Part shown: piece by piece, positions 8,930 to 18,400 of the stretch
Numbering within the stretch: position 1 is the first letter of the stretch
How the letters are laid out: the number at the start of each line of letters is the position of its first letter
Source of the DNA: Cyclobacteriaceae bacterium
GTDB lineage: Bacteria > Bacteroidota > Bacteroidia > Cytophagales > Cyclobacteriaceae
Direction: 5' to 3'
Assembly: GCA_026989535.1 (NCBI GenBank)
Contig: JALSJD010000155.1
Span: forward strand, 1 to 58,671
Length of the DNA: 58,671 nucleotides
Position numbers and translations under genes: made by a program
The notes under the pieces: generated by a model
Told to the model about the DNA's origin: nothing
What the model saw: only the letters and a program-made list of their open reading frames with translations
The model's database searches: none

Positions 8930-9624
8930 TGACAACCTCCATACAATTTGGATCCCAAAAGATTAACTTCGTTATAAGGTATTCAGAAAGACAAACCTTG
9001 GGCATTACCGTAATGCCGGATATGAGTGTATTGGTAAAAGCGCCCATCGACTCCTCTCTTTTAAAGGTTAAAGAAAAGGTTCATAAAAAGGCATCCTGGA
9101 TTTTGAAGCAGCAAAGTTTTTTTCTTGCGTTCCATCCCAAAACAACAAAACGAAAATATGTGAGTGGAGAAACACATTTGTATTTAGGAAGGCAATACCT
9201 TCTAAAAATACAATTGAGTAAAACAGAATCAGTAAAGCTCAAAGGCAAATTCATTATTGTTAAAACCTTAGATAAGTCTAAAGCAAAAGAGCTAGTACAA
9301 GAATGGTATTTGCAACATGCTAATTCAATATTTTATAGCACTGCTGCACCATTGATAGAAAAGTTTAAGAAGCACAAAGTAGAGCCAAGCTCCATTGTAT
9401 TAAGAGAGATGCCAACCCGTTGGGGTACCTGTACCCCCAAAGGAAAAATTATTTTGAACCCTGAATTAATCAAAGCACCTAAAGGCTGTCTAGTATATGT
9501 AATTATCCATGAGTTGTGCCATCTGATTCATCACGATCACACCCAAAAATTTATTGATTTGCAGACCAAAGAAATGCCTGATTGGAAAAAATGGAAGGAT
9601 AAACTAGAACAGGCAATGATTTGA
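8929..9624 (+). CDS. YgjP-like (DUF45) zinc metallopeptidase
   Basis: 231 residues with HELCH (H194, E195, H198), the zinc-peptidase motif of the YgjP/DUF45 group, preceded by the characteristic RWGTCTPKGKI...NPELI segment. The ATG overlaps the last base of the hsdR stop, so it is translated from the same mRNA. Genes of this family commonly sit next to hsdR. Their substrate is unknown; a role in regulating the restriction complex by proteolysis is only inference. A MITE copy is inserted 10 bp after the stop. Confidence 0.88.
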   Translation: MTTSIQFGSQKINFVIRYSERQTLGITVMPDMSVLVKAPIDSSLLKVKEKVHKKASWILKQQSFFLAFHPKTTKRKYVSGETHLYLGRQYLLKIQLSKTESVKLKGKFIIVKTLDKSKAKELVQEWYLQHANSIFYSTAAPLIEKFKKHKVEPSSIVLREMPTRWGTCTPKGKIILNPELIKAPKGCLVYVIIHELCHLIHHDHTQKFIDLQTKEMPDWKKWKDKLEQAMI

Positions 9625-9634
9625 AAACATACTT

Positions 9635-9794
9635 GAGTCCACTCCGAAAACTGACATCTTTCATAAAATGGGCTATTTTGGATGAGATTTTTATTTTACG
9701 AGATTCGGAGATGCCTGAGCATCAGCTAATTGAGGAAAATGAAAAAATCGCCAAAAGAGTCTTTTTTGATTTTGTGAGTTTTCGGAGTGGACTC
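9635..9794 (+). mobile_element. MITE copy A (complete, 160 bp, 6-bp target duplication)
   Basis: The ends are GAGTCCACTCCGAAAACT and its inverse complement. The element is flanked by ATACTT at 9629-9634 and again at 9795-9800, an exact 6-bp target duplication. The interior matches the reverse complement of copy D over nearly its whole length. A 62-codon open frame (9621-9809) runs through the whole element and both flanks; it reflects the element, not an independent gene. No transposase is encoded. Confidence 0.85.
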
Positions 9795-9800
9795 ATACTT

Positions 9801-10336
9801 TTTACTTAGAGTTCGAATAACAAATTTTTAATAAATAACCTGCCCTTTCTTAGGGGTTTGCTCTAACTTTAAACTTGCTTGATATTAAAAAGCTATAAGA
9901 ATTTTTAAAAATTCAATAATCACTTTTTATGAGGTATCTCAACTAAAAAATAATTTATTTGCCACCCTAAAATAATAAAAGCTAATGTAAATCTAAAGGC
10001 TGGCGGGGCAATCTCGTAAGGCAACCGCCTTACAAAACTATCACACAGTCATCAACCTATGAGCCAACTAGTTTAATTCGTGGCATTATTCTTACTTTTT
10101 GGGAAAATTCAGAGTTCTTTGCGAAAGGCTCATATCTCTGGGTGAGATGAGATAGTAATATATTAGCTAAGTTAGCACCATTAACCGGAGGGGCAAGGCA
10201 GAAATTAGGTGAAGCTAGAATGGCGTTCCATTAGGTAAAGTGTCTCTAAAACAAAAGTTATCAAAATAGATAATAGGAACGTCCATTGATTGACTAATTT
10301 CAGGATAAGGAATAACTATCAATAGGTAACAATCCG
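9801..10336. other. Non-coding stretch with hairpins between the defence operon and the RNA element
   Basis: No convincing reading frame. Two hairpins are visible: GTAAGGC/GCCTTAC (10016-10022 and 10027-10033, loop AACC) and TATGAGCC/GGCTCATA (10058-10065 and 10127-10134). Together with the element downstream, this makes about 1 kb without a gene. It may hold a longer non-coding transcript or degraded mobile DNA. Confidence 0.5.
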
Positions 10337-10606
10337 TTAAGGGCATCTCTATTAATTGATTTTGCCCTCTGTTAGAAATAAAGTGCTTAGATGCAAGGCA
10401 GAATCGACAAGGAAGGCTGGTTGCCTTTTTGTCGATTATAACGAAGCAGATAAGTGCTTTAATCTAACCCAAAGGGGCTTTTTCTGAGGCTCGTGCTCTT
10501 CGTTGTGGTTTCTAGCCAGGCAACTAGCCTGCCTTCGAAACCACATCTCGATCACAAACCTCAGAAGAAGCCAGAGGACACAAGCAATTAATAGAGATGC
10601 CCTTAA
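10337..10606 (+). ncRNA. Candidate 270-nt structured RNA / long inverted-repeat element
   Basis: The ends pair perfectly over 22 bp (10337-10358 with 10585-10606). Inside are two arms. Arm 1: 10371-10376 with 10463-10468, then 11 pairs 10379-10389 with 10451-10461 including adjacent U-G and G-U wobbles, capped by AATCGACAA/TTGTCGATT (10402-10410, 10429-10437) and AAGGC/GCCTT. Arm 2: 14 pairs 10476-10489 with 10559-10572 with one U-G wobble, then GTGGTTTC/GAAACCAC (10505-10512, 10537-10544) and AGGCA/TGCCT. All wobbles pair only if the + strand is transcribed, which points to a + strand RNA. I do not recognise the family. A MITE or other inverted-repeat element is the main alternative. Confidence 0.6.
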
Positions 10607-10645
10607 ATTTTAAAGTCCTTATTTTTTCGCTAACAAGTAAAGTAG

Positions 10646-10685
10646 GTTTACTAAAAAAAAGTAGCCGTTCACTAAATAGCACTTG
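10646..10685 (+). promoter_or_regulatory. Double GTTYACTAAA element upstream of the adhesin operon
   Basis: GTTTACTAAA at 10646-10655 and GTTCACTAAA at 10667-10676 lie 21 bp apart, then CACTTG with a -33-like TTG at 10683-10685. The same arrangement and spacing occur at 15332-15371 before the next surface-protein gene. It probably binds a shared activator or forms a common promoter. Because it aligns with non-coding DNA there, the ATG at 10700 is unlikely to be the gene start. Confidence 0.65.
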
Positions 10686-10774
10686 CAGGGTTTATTAAAA
10701 TGTTAGAGTTTTATAACGTAATAATCCCTTTAGTGTTGGCATTTATGTTAACTAAGGGTCTAACTCAAAATACT

Positions 10775-13165
10775 ATGAGAACCAAAATTGCTCAACTTAC
10801 GCTATTTTCCGCCTTCGTTTTAATTGCTCAATTTTCCCAAGCACAATCAGGTGTGGGCATAGGCACATCCAATCCTAATCCAAATGCCATTTTGGATATC
10901 GTATCTGTATCCAACAATAAGGGGGTGCTGATACCAAGGCTAACAACAGCCCAGCGTACCGCAATGAATACAGCCTTATCTGCTAGCGAAAATGGGCTAA
11001 TGGTATTTGATTCGGATTTAAATGGCTTTTATTTTTGGAACGGGACTGATTGGAGTGCGATAACGGTAGTGCAAGATTTGCAACTAGTTGGAAGCACACT
11101 AACAATAACGAACAACAGTGCTGCCACCAATATTGATTTAGCTCCTTTCTCGGGAACCAATACTGATAATCAAACTTTATCCTTAACAGGCACTAATTTA
11201 GCAATTACAGGAGGCAACACCCTCGATTTATCGCCTATACAAGATGGTGTAAACGATGCGGATAGTAACCCTACGAACGAACTCCAAAATTTGAGCAGTA
11301 GCTCTAGTGGAACAAACCGCACAGTAGCTATTACCGGAGGTACAAATGCAACTTTTAACATTGCCGATAATGATAATAGTACAACCAACGAGCTAGTAAC
11401 TGGAGCTACGCTTGTAGGTACTACCTTACGCATAACCGATGCCGGTGGCAATACCAATGTTAACTTAGCTCCCTTGCAAGATGGTGTTAATGATGCCGAT
11501 AGCAACCCTACCAATGAAATTCAAGACTTACAGTTGACTGGTAATATTTTAACCATTACCAATAATGCATCACCTACTAATATTGATTTATCTGCCTTTT
11601 CGGGTACAAATACTGATAATCAAACTTTATCCTTAACAGGCACTAATTTAGCAATTACAGGAGGCAACACCTTAGATTTATCGCCTATTCAAGATGGTGT
11701 TAATGATGCAGATAGTGACCCTACTAATGAATTTCAAACCATTGCAAGGTCGGGTTCTAATGTAACTCTTTCCGATGCAGGAGGTTCATTTTCGGTAAAC
11801 GATGCCGATGCAAGTACAACCAATGAAATTCAAGACTTACAGTTGACTGGTAATATTTTAACCATTACCAATAATGCATCACCTACTAATATTGATTTAT
11901 CTGCCTTTTCGGGTACAAATACTGATAATCAAACTTTATCCTTAACAGGCACTAATTTAGCAATTACAGGAGGCAACACCTTAGATTTATCGCCTATTCA
12001 AGATGGTGTTAATGATGCGGATAGTGACCCCAATAATGAATTTCAAACCATTACAAAGTCAGGTTCAACCGTAACTCTTTCCAATGGAGGGGGCAGTTTT
12101 ACCGATGCAGTTAACGATGCCGATGCAAGTACAACCAATGAACTAATAACTGGAGCTACGCTTGTAGGTACTACTCTGCGCATAACCGATGCTGGTGGCA
12201 ATACCAATGTTAATTTAGTGGGTTTGCAAGATGGATTTGAAGCCAATACAGACAACCAAAATTTAGGCAGCTCATCGGCAGGCACCAACAGAACCGTAAC
12301 CATAACAGGAGGCACCAATACTACCTTTAGCATTGCCGATAATGATAATAGTACAGCCAATGAACTAATAACTGGAGCCACGCTTGTAGGCACCACCCTG
12401 CGCATAACCGATGCTGGTGGCAATACCAATGTTAATTTAGCTCCCCTGCAAGACGGCACAGGCACCGATAATCAAACTTTATCTTTTAATGGAAGCTCTA
12501 ATGTATTAACAATTTCTGGAGGCAACACGTCAAACCTTTCGGTATTAGACCAAAATTTAGCCAGTGTATTGGCCAATGGAACAAGTGCAGGAGGTAATAG
12601 AATTACTGGCTTAGGTTTGCCCATTGGCAGTACAGATGCCACACGAAAAAGTTATGTAGATGCGTTGGATCATACTGATAATCAAACCTTATCTATTTCG
12701 GGTTCTAACCTAACTATTGCTGGGGGAAATACAGTATCTCTGCCGTCACCTTCAGCTACCCAAGAGGCCTTTAAGGCGTATGTTACTACTAATAATACAA
12801 TAACAGGAGGGGCTGAAACTATCGGCTTTCCAGGTGGGGTTTACGATATAAATAACACCTTTGATGGTGCCAAATACACTCCCCCAGTAAATGGCATTTA
12901 TGCGTTTACAGGTTCTTTAAATATCAATGCTCCAGATAATGCATCATTTACTATTGATATTACAGTAGATGGGACAACGGTATATAGAAAACGAATTAGA
13001 CCTGCTGCATTAGCTACTTTTATTGGATATGGGTTTTCAACAGAACTGCTATTAAGTGCAGGTGAAGCCGTTAGTTTTGTGGTTACTTATTCAGGCACTT
13101 CTCCCATTGTAAGTGCTGGCACAACGCTTTCTTTTGTTTCTGGCAGACTTGTAGTGGAATTATGA
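10775..13165 (+). CDS. Secreted repeat adhesin with C1q/TNF-like C-terminal domain
   Basis: About 796 residues. I place the start at ATG 10775 (MRTKIAQLTLF...AQFSQAQS), which gives a normal signal peptide; an earlier in-frame ATG at 10700 falls in the promoter block. After GVGIGTSNPNPNAILDI, a head found on many Bacteroidota fibre-like proteins, come many Thr/Asn/Asp-rich units (TNTDNQTLSLTGTNLAITGG, QDGVNDADSNPTNE, TGATLVGTTLRITDAGGNTN). The last 130 residues (from AFKAYVTTNN) look like a C1q-type beta sandwich. It is likely a surface filament or adhesin. Its stop overlaps the next gene by 4 bp, and the operon includes a PorP/SprF protein. Confidence 0.8.
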   Translation: MRTKIAQLTLFSAFVLIAQFSQAQSGVGIGTSNPNPNAILDIVSVSNNKGVLIPRLTTAQRTAMNTALSASENGLMVFDSDLNGFYFWNGTDWSAITVVQDLQLVGSTLTITNNSAATNIDLAPFSGTNTDNQTLSLTGTNLAITGGNTLDLSPIQDGVNDADSNPTNELQNLSSSSSGTNRTVAITGGTNATFNIADNDNSTTNELVTGATLVGTTLRITDAGGNTNVNLAPLQDGVNDADSNPTNEIQDLQLTGNILTITNNASPTNIDLSAFSGTNTDNQTLSLTGTNLAITGGNTLDLSPIQDGVNDADSDPTNEFQTIARSGSNVTLSDAGGSFSVNDADASTTNEIQDLQLTGNILTITNNASPTNIDLSAFSGTNTDNQTLSLTGTNLAITGGNTLDLSPIQDGVNDADSDPNNEFQTITKSGSTVTLSNGGGSFTDAVNDADASTTNELITGATLVGTTLRITDAGGNTNVNLVGLQDGFEANTDNQNLGSSSAGTNRTVTITGGTNTTFSIADNDNSTANELITGATLVGTTLRITDAGGNTNVNLAPLQDGTGTDNQTLSFNGSSNVLTISGGNTSNLSVLDQNLASVLANGTSAGGNRITGLGLPIGSTDATRKSYVDALDHTDNQTLSISGSNLTIAGGNTVSLPSPSATQEAFKAYVTTNNTITGGAETIGFPGGVYDINNTFDGAKYTPPVNGIYAFTGSLNINAPDNASFTIDITVDGTTVYRKRIRPAALATFIGYGFSTELLLSAGEAVSFVVTYSGTSPIVSAGTTLSFVSGRLVVEL
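11510..12018 (+). repeat. Two identical 200-bp direct repeats inside the adhesin gene
   Basis: Bases 11510-11709 and 11819-12018 are identical (offset 309 bp, in frame, 103 codons), including third positions. Such identity implies a recent duplication or ongoing gene conversion, and recombination between copies would remove or add 103 residues without a frameshift. Flanking units are related but diverged. Confidence 0.9.
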
Positions 13166-14313
13166 AAAAGCCATTACTATATTTATTTTTTAGTGTTGGG
13201 TTTTATTTTGCTCAGGCACAAAGTCTGTACAATAAAAATAATACCCTAAGTATAGGTAACGGTACAGTATTATTTGTGGCCGATAGCATTATTAATGATG
13301 GGTTAATTATTAATAATGGCGATATACATGTTGGGGGTATCTGGCAAAATAATGATACGTATGAACCAGGGCAGGGACAACTAACGTTAACGAGCAGTCA
13401 AACCCAAATAATTAATCATAATAACCAATCGTTTACACGTTTAGCCATTTCGGGGGGAGGCACTAAAATATTTGGAGCCGATATTACCATCGAAAACGAA
13501 TTGGAGATGAATGCAGGCATTTTAAAGTCAGATGGAGATGCCAAAATAATTATTGAAGATGGGGCAACGATAATTGGAGGCTCATCATCTTCGTATATAG
13601 AAGGGCCTCTTTACCATGTGGGCACAGGAAACAAGTATTTTCCGGTTGGTGTAAATAATGTGTTTTTACCGGTAGAGTTACTAGATATTCAAGGGGCAAC
13701 ACCCACTACCGGCATTTTAGTAAATGCCCCTAATCCAAATTTGGAAGTAGATGCTTCTTTAACAGCGGTAACCGATCAGCAGTATTGGGAGCTAGATGTA
13801 TTAGCAGGGAGTTTTGATAATGCCCAAATAAAATTACCTGTTGTAGAAGAACTTTTTTTAGAAACAATACAAGATGCTGTAGTGGTACAATCTCCTGATT
13901 TAAACACACCATTTGCAAGCCTAGGTGGAACAAGCATTACAGGCGATGTAATGGATGGAAGCGTTACAAGCGAAGCCTTGGCAACGCAATCATTTTTTAC
14001 CATTGGCAAGAGTTCTGGTGAGACGATTGCGAACATTAACGTATATAATGCTATTAGCCCCAATGGCGATAGCATTAATGATTTTCTTAAAATTGAAAAC
14101 ATTGAGTTATACCCCAATAATTTTATAACCGTTTACACTCGCTGGGGCGATAAAGTATTTGAACAAGCAGGGTATAATAATATCGAACATGTATTTGAAG
14201 GGAAATCAAATCTTGGCAAAAACAGGCAACTGCTAGAAGGTACGTATTATTATGTGGTAGAAAAAGGAGACGGATCTAAAAATGAAAGTGGTTTTATTGT
14301 AATTCGCTATTAA
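13162..14313 (+). CDS. Secreted protein with CHU_C (T9SS type B sorting) C-terminal domain
   Basis: 383 residues with a signal peptide (KKPLLYLFFSVGFYFAQAQS). The C-terminal 90 residues begin ISPNGDSINDFLKIENIELYP and contain TRWGDKVFE and EGTYYYVVEKGDG, the gliding-motility-associated CHU_C module that serves as a type B signal for type IX secretion. The middle is beta-rich without a recognised enzyme motif. The gene overlaps the repeat adhesin by 4 bp and is followed after one base by a PorP/SprF gene. This is the usual pairing of a type B cargo with its own outer-membrane partner. Confidence 0.88.
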   Translation: MKKPLLYLFFSVGFYFAQAQSLYNKNNTLSIGNGTVLFVADSIINDGLIINNGDIHVGGIWQNNDTYEPGQGQLTLTSSQTQIINHNNQSFTRLAISGGGTKIFGADITIENELEMNAGILKSDGDAKIIIEDGATIIGGSSSSYIEGPLYHVGTGNKYFPVGVNNVFLPVELLDIQGATPTTGILVNAPNPNLEVDASLTAVTDQQYWELDVLAGSFDNAQIKLPVVEELFLETIQDAVVVQSPDLNTPFASLGGTSITGDVMDGSVTSEALATQSFFTIGKSSGETIANINVYNAISPNGDSINDFLKIENIELYPNNFITVYTRWGDKVFEQAGYNNIEHVFEGKSNLGKNRQLLEGTYYYVVEKGDGSKNESGFIVIRY

Positions 14314-14314
14314 T

Positions 14315-15223
14315 ATGAAAAAGCTGGTTCTATTATTTATATTATTTTACACAGGTTTGCTTACAGGGCAAGCACAGTACGACCCACTCTATAATCAATA
14401 TGTGCTAAATCAGGCATTAATTAACCCTGCTTATGTAGGGGCTTACGATAATGCCTCGGTAACCTTAATGTCCAGGGCACAATGGATAGGTATTGAAGGA
14501 GCTCCTACTACCAATTCGCTTACTGCAAACACCTCTATTTTTAATAATAAAGGAGGTGTAGGCGTTTATGTATTAAACGATCAGCTTGGAGTTAGCAATA
14601 ATTCAGAAGTATATACTACGTTTTCGTATAAAATTAGCTTTGGAAAAACGAGGCTGGCTTTTGGGGTGCAAGGTGGAGTTACCCAATATACATATAACTA
14701 CTCAGACCTAAATATGGAATTTGTAAACGACCCAAGCTTTGAGCCTGTGGACGAAAATTTTATAACGCCTAATTTTGGAGCAGGCGTTATGTATTATAGC
14801 CGCTATTATTACATTGGGTTTTCGGTGCCTCGCATATTAAATATTGAAGCCAACGATGGTGTAACCGAGAGTACCCGTTATAAAAAACATTATTACCTAA
14901 GCGCAGGTGCAGTATTGCCTTTAAGTAATGGCTTTAAAATAAAGCCCTCCACTTTGGTTAAAATTGTTGATAACCAGGTGTCGGTAGATATTAATGGGAG
15001 TGTATTATTAGCCGAAACACTTTGGCTAGGAATACTGTTTCGTAATTTTAACACCTTTGGCGCATTGGCTGAGTTGCAAATTAGCGACCGTTTACGAATT
15101 GGGTATTCTATGGAGTTGCCAAGTACCAAATTAATCACAAGCCAATGGGGTACGCACGAAATAATGATTGGCTTTGATTTTGCCCCTTTTAACCGGCAAG
15201 TATTAAAGCGGAGGTACTTTTAA
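14315..15223 (+). CDS. PorP/SprF family type IX secretion outer-membrane protein
   Basis: 302 residues with a signal peptide ending GQAQ and the family opening YDPLYNQYVLNQALINPAYVGAYDN. The rest alternates polar and hydrophobic residues and ends in a beta strand, as in outer-membrane barrels. PorP/SprF proteins help export or anchor SprB-like adhesins. Third gene of the operon, one base after the CHU_C gene. It is presumably dedicated to the adhesin and CHU_C protein encoded just before it. Confidence 0.92.
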   Translation: MKKLVLLFILFYTGLLTGQAQYDPLYNQYVLNQALINPAYVGAYDNASVTLMSRAQWIGIEGAPTTNSLTANTSIFNNKGGVGVYVLNDQLGVSNNSEVYTTFSYKISFGKTRLAFGVQGGVTQYTYNYSDLNMEFVNDPSFEPVDENFITPNFGAGVMYYSRYYYIGFSVPRILNIEANDGVTESTRYKKHYYLSAGAVLPLSNGFKIKPSTLVKIVDNQVSVDINGSVLLAETLWLGILFRNFNTFGALAELQISDRLRIGYSMELPSTKLITSQWGTHEIMIGFDFAPFNRQVLKRRYF

Positions 15224-15331
15224 ATTAGTATTTAGCTTTCCTTAGATTCTTAATAAAAATTTGTAGGCTCAGCAGGGTAAAATAACAGCTATCTCAATAA
15301 CTCCTGAAATTTTTACTATCTAAAAAGTAAG

Positions 15332-15371
15332 GTTCACTAAAAAAGTAAGTCTGTTTACTAAATACCACTTG
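15332..15371 (+). promoter_or_regulatory. Second copy of the double GTTYACTAAA element
   Basis: GTTCACTAAA at 15332-15341 and GTTTACTAAA at 15353-15362 are again 21 bp apart and followed 6 bp later by TTG (15369-15371). The arrangement matches 10646-10685 base for base in spacing. The start codon at 15426 is 54 bp further on. No strong TAnnTTTG element is seen, so a factor-dependent promoter is possible. Confidence 0.65.
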
Positions 15372-15425
15372 TAACAGTTACATTAATGTATGAATATTAT
15401 AAGCAAATTACTCTTGTAAAAGCTT

Positions 15426-18400
15426 ATGAAACAATTACTTACTTCCGTTCTGTTTAGCCTATTATCTCTTTACTCTGTTGCCCAAGACTACTACTGGGTA
15501 GGAGGCACCGGCAATTGGAGCAACCTAACCCACTGGGCTACCACCAGCGGTGGGGGTGTTGCCCACACTCAACTGCCAACTTCTACAGACAATGTTTTTT
15601 TTGATGCCAATTCATTTAATGCAAGCAGTCAGGTAGTTACCCTTGATGTAGTTGCCAATTGCAATACGATGGACTGGAGTGGGGTAGCCAACTTTCCTAC
15701 CATTACTGGTAATAGCAACGATATAAACATTTATGGCTCTTTGGTACTATCACCAGATATGACCGCCAATTTTAGCGTTGTAGAGTTTGAATCTACCGGA
15801 ACAGGTAATACCATAACTACCAATGGCACTTCGCTGGGAGTAAGTTCCAGTATTCTGTTTAATGGGCAAGGAGGCGAATGGAGCTTGCAAGATAACCTGA
15901 CCACCAATAGTATTTTTATGATGGCCGGTACCCTGAATACCAATAATATGGCAATCGATGCAGGACAAAGGTTTCAAATTTCTGACACCAAAACCAAAAC
16001 ACTTAATCTGGGGTCATCGCAAATTACTGCCCAACGTTGGTGGATGGTGGGTTCCAACCTTACCCTAAATGCTGGTACCTCCAAAATTATTACACCCTCC
16101 TTTTATGGGGATAATGCAGGTGACGGCCCATTTACTTACTATGATGTGGTGTTTAATGGGGGTAGCTTACGCAATACTGCTAGTTTTAACGAAATTACAA
16201 TTGCAGAAGGCGAAACACTCACCTTGCAAAGTGGCGATGTTTTTACCATTAACAACCTAGTGGCTAATGGAACAAAACACAATCCTATTAAAATTAAAAC
16301 CACTATACCAGGCAGCGAGGCTACTTTTTCAAAGGCATCTGGGGCTGTTACGGTTTCGTATGTTGAGTTAATAGATGTACATGCCACGGGTGGGGCCAAC
16401 TTTACCGCCAATAATGCTAGCGGTAATGGCAATACTACTGGTTGGACAATTAACCCTGTGGTAGCCCAAAATTATTACTGGGTAGGCAATAGCGGCAACT
16501 GGAGCGATTTTGCTAACCACTGGGCTACCACCAGTGGCGGCAGCACCATGCACACCGATTACCCTAGCAAAACCGATAATGTGTTTTTTGATGCCAATTC
16601 GTTTACCTCCGGTGGGCAAACCGTTACCCTTGATTTGAATGCACAAGCAAAAGATATGGACTGGACAGGCGTAACCAATACCCCTACTTTTACAGGAGCT
16701 TTTGCGTTTAGATTGGATGTGTTTGGCTCAGCAACATTTACCCCTGAAGTAAATAAAAATGTATGGAATTTTGCTTTAGTAGGTAGTGGAAATCACACCC
16801 TTACCAGTTCTACCGGTGGGGCATTCCTAAATTTTAAAGTAGAGGCAGAAGGCACTTATACGTTTCAAGACCCTTTGTCGTCACAACAGATTAGTTTATA
16901 TAAAGGTATTATTAATACCAATAACCAAACAATAACCGCAAGCATCGATATTGCCATTTTAGGAACGGCAGATGGAACAACAGTTAATTTAGGGAGTAGC
17001 AATGTTTATGCAAGAAACATTAACTTTAATAACTATTCCTATCAGCCCGTTCTCAATGCAGGCACTTCTAATCTCTACCTTATTGGAGGCATAATGGTGC
17101 AAAACAATACCATAAGTGGGTTTCAATTTAATAATGTGCATTTAAGCGGTTCTACTACCTTAGAGGGCAGCAATACGTTTGAAAACTTAACGCTGGAACC
17201 AGGAGCAAGTGTAAATTTTGAAGACGATGAAGTAACCACTATTAATGTAAATTTAAATTTAAACGGTACTAAAGCATTGCCCATTACTTTAGGCAGCACG
17301 GTGTCGGGTACGGTTTCTACCATCTCCAAAGCAAGCGGCATGGTAAATGGCACTTACCTTATTTTACAAGATATAACCGCCACAGGCGGAGCTGTTTTTA
17401 ATGCTACCCAAACCATAGATAATGGTAACAACACCGGGTGGAATATAACCCCAATTACCGGCTTGGATTATTACTGGGTGGGTGATGGTGGCAACTGGAG
17501 CGATTTTGCCAACCACTGGGCTACCACCAGTGGTGGCAGCACTATGCACACCGATGTGCCCGGGGTGCTTGATGATGTATTTTTTGATGCCAACTCGTTT
17601 AACACAAACGGAGAAATTGTTGTAATTGATGACCTTCAGGCAAATTTTAATGATTTAAATGCTTCTACCATTAGCAATGGGTTTACACTTTCTGGCAATA
17701 GTAAGGAAATGAATATTTATGGATCTGTTAATATACCGTCCTCTGTAACTGTTAATATAGGCACATTAAATTTTTTAACAACAGGTAGCGAAACCATCAA
17801 TTTTAACGGTGGTCCGGGTAATAATTCTGAGGTCAATTTTCTTGCAAACGGTAACTGGACACTAGGAGGAGACTTATTGCTCTATAAGCTTAAAATGGAA
17901 AACGGCACTCTAAATACCAATAATTATAATGTAGAGGTGTTTTTTGAGCTTCGCTTTGCACAGTCTAACCCTAAAACATTAAATTTGGGCACTTCAACGG
18001 TAAGCGTAAATAGCTGGCAATCAGGAGGAGCCACAAATATTACGGTAAACGGAAGTAGCTCAGAACTTATTATTAGTAGTGCATTTAATCAGCCTAATAG
18101 CGGCACCAATACTATAAATTTAAACAATTTTACGTTTTCGAACACTAGTACGAACACTAGCTTGATATACAATGATATTACGGCTGCAAAATTTACCGTA
18201 GTGGCAGGTAAAACCCTTAAACCTGTAAATGATGTAACAATTACAGCCAACAACTTTGTACTTACAGGCACATCTGCCGATCCCATTAAATTGCAACCTC
18301 AAACTGCGGTGTCGTCTATTACTTTTAGCAAAACCAGTGGGGTGGTAGATGCCTATTATTTGGAAATGGAAAATGCAACTGCCACCGGAGGGGCTACCTT

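Noticed and set aside
9621-9809. 62-codon open frame after the YgjP gene
   Set aside because: It coincides with MITE copy A and its flanks; the reading frame is explained by the element.
10337-10606. Idea that the structured element is tmRNA, RNase P RNA, 6S RNA or a group II intron
   Set aside because: No tag frame, no RNase P core sequence, no long internal bulge as in 6S, and no domain V-like hairpin or intron-encoded protein were seen.
10700-10774. Upstream ATG as start of the repeat adhesin
   Set aside because: This stretch aligns with the non-coding promoter region before 15426, and ATG 10775 gives a proper signal peptide.
11170-12465. Long minus-strand frames opposite the adhesin gene
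   Set aside because: They are shadows produced by the repetitive coding sequence on the + strand; no start context or domain.
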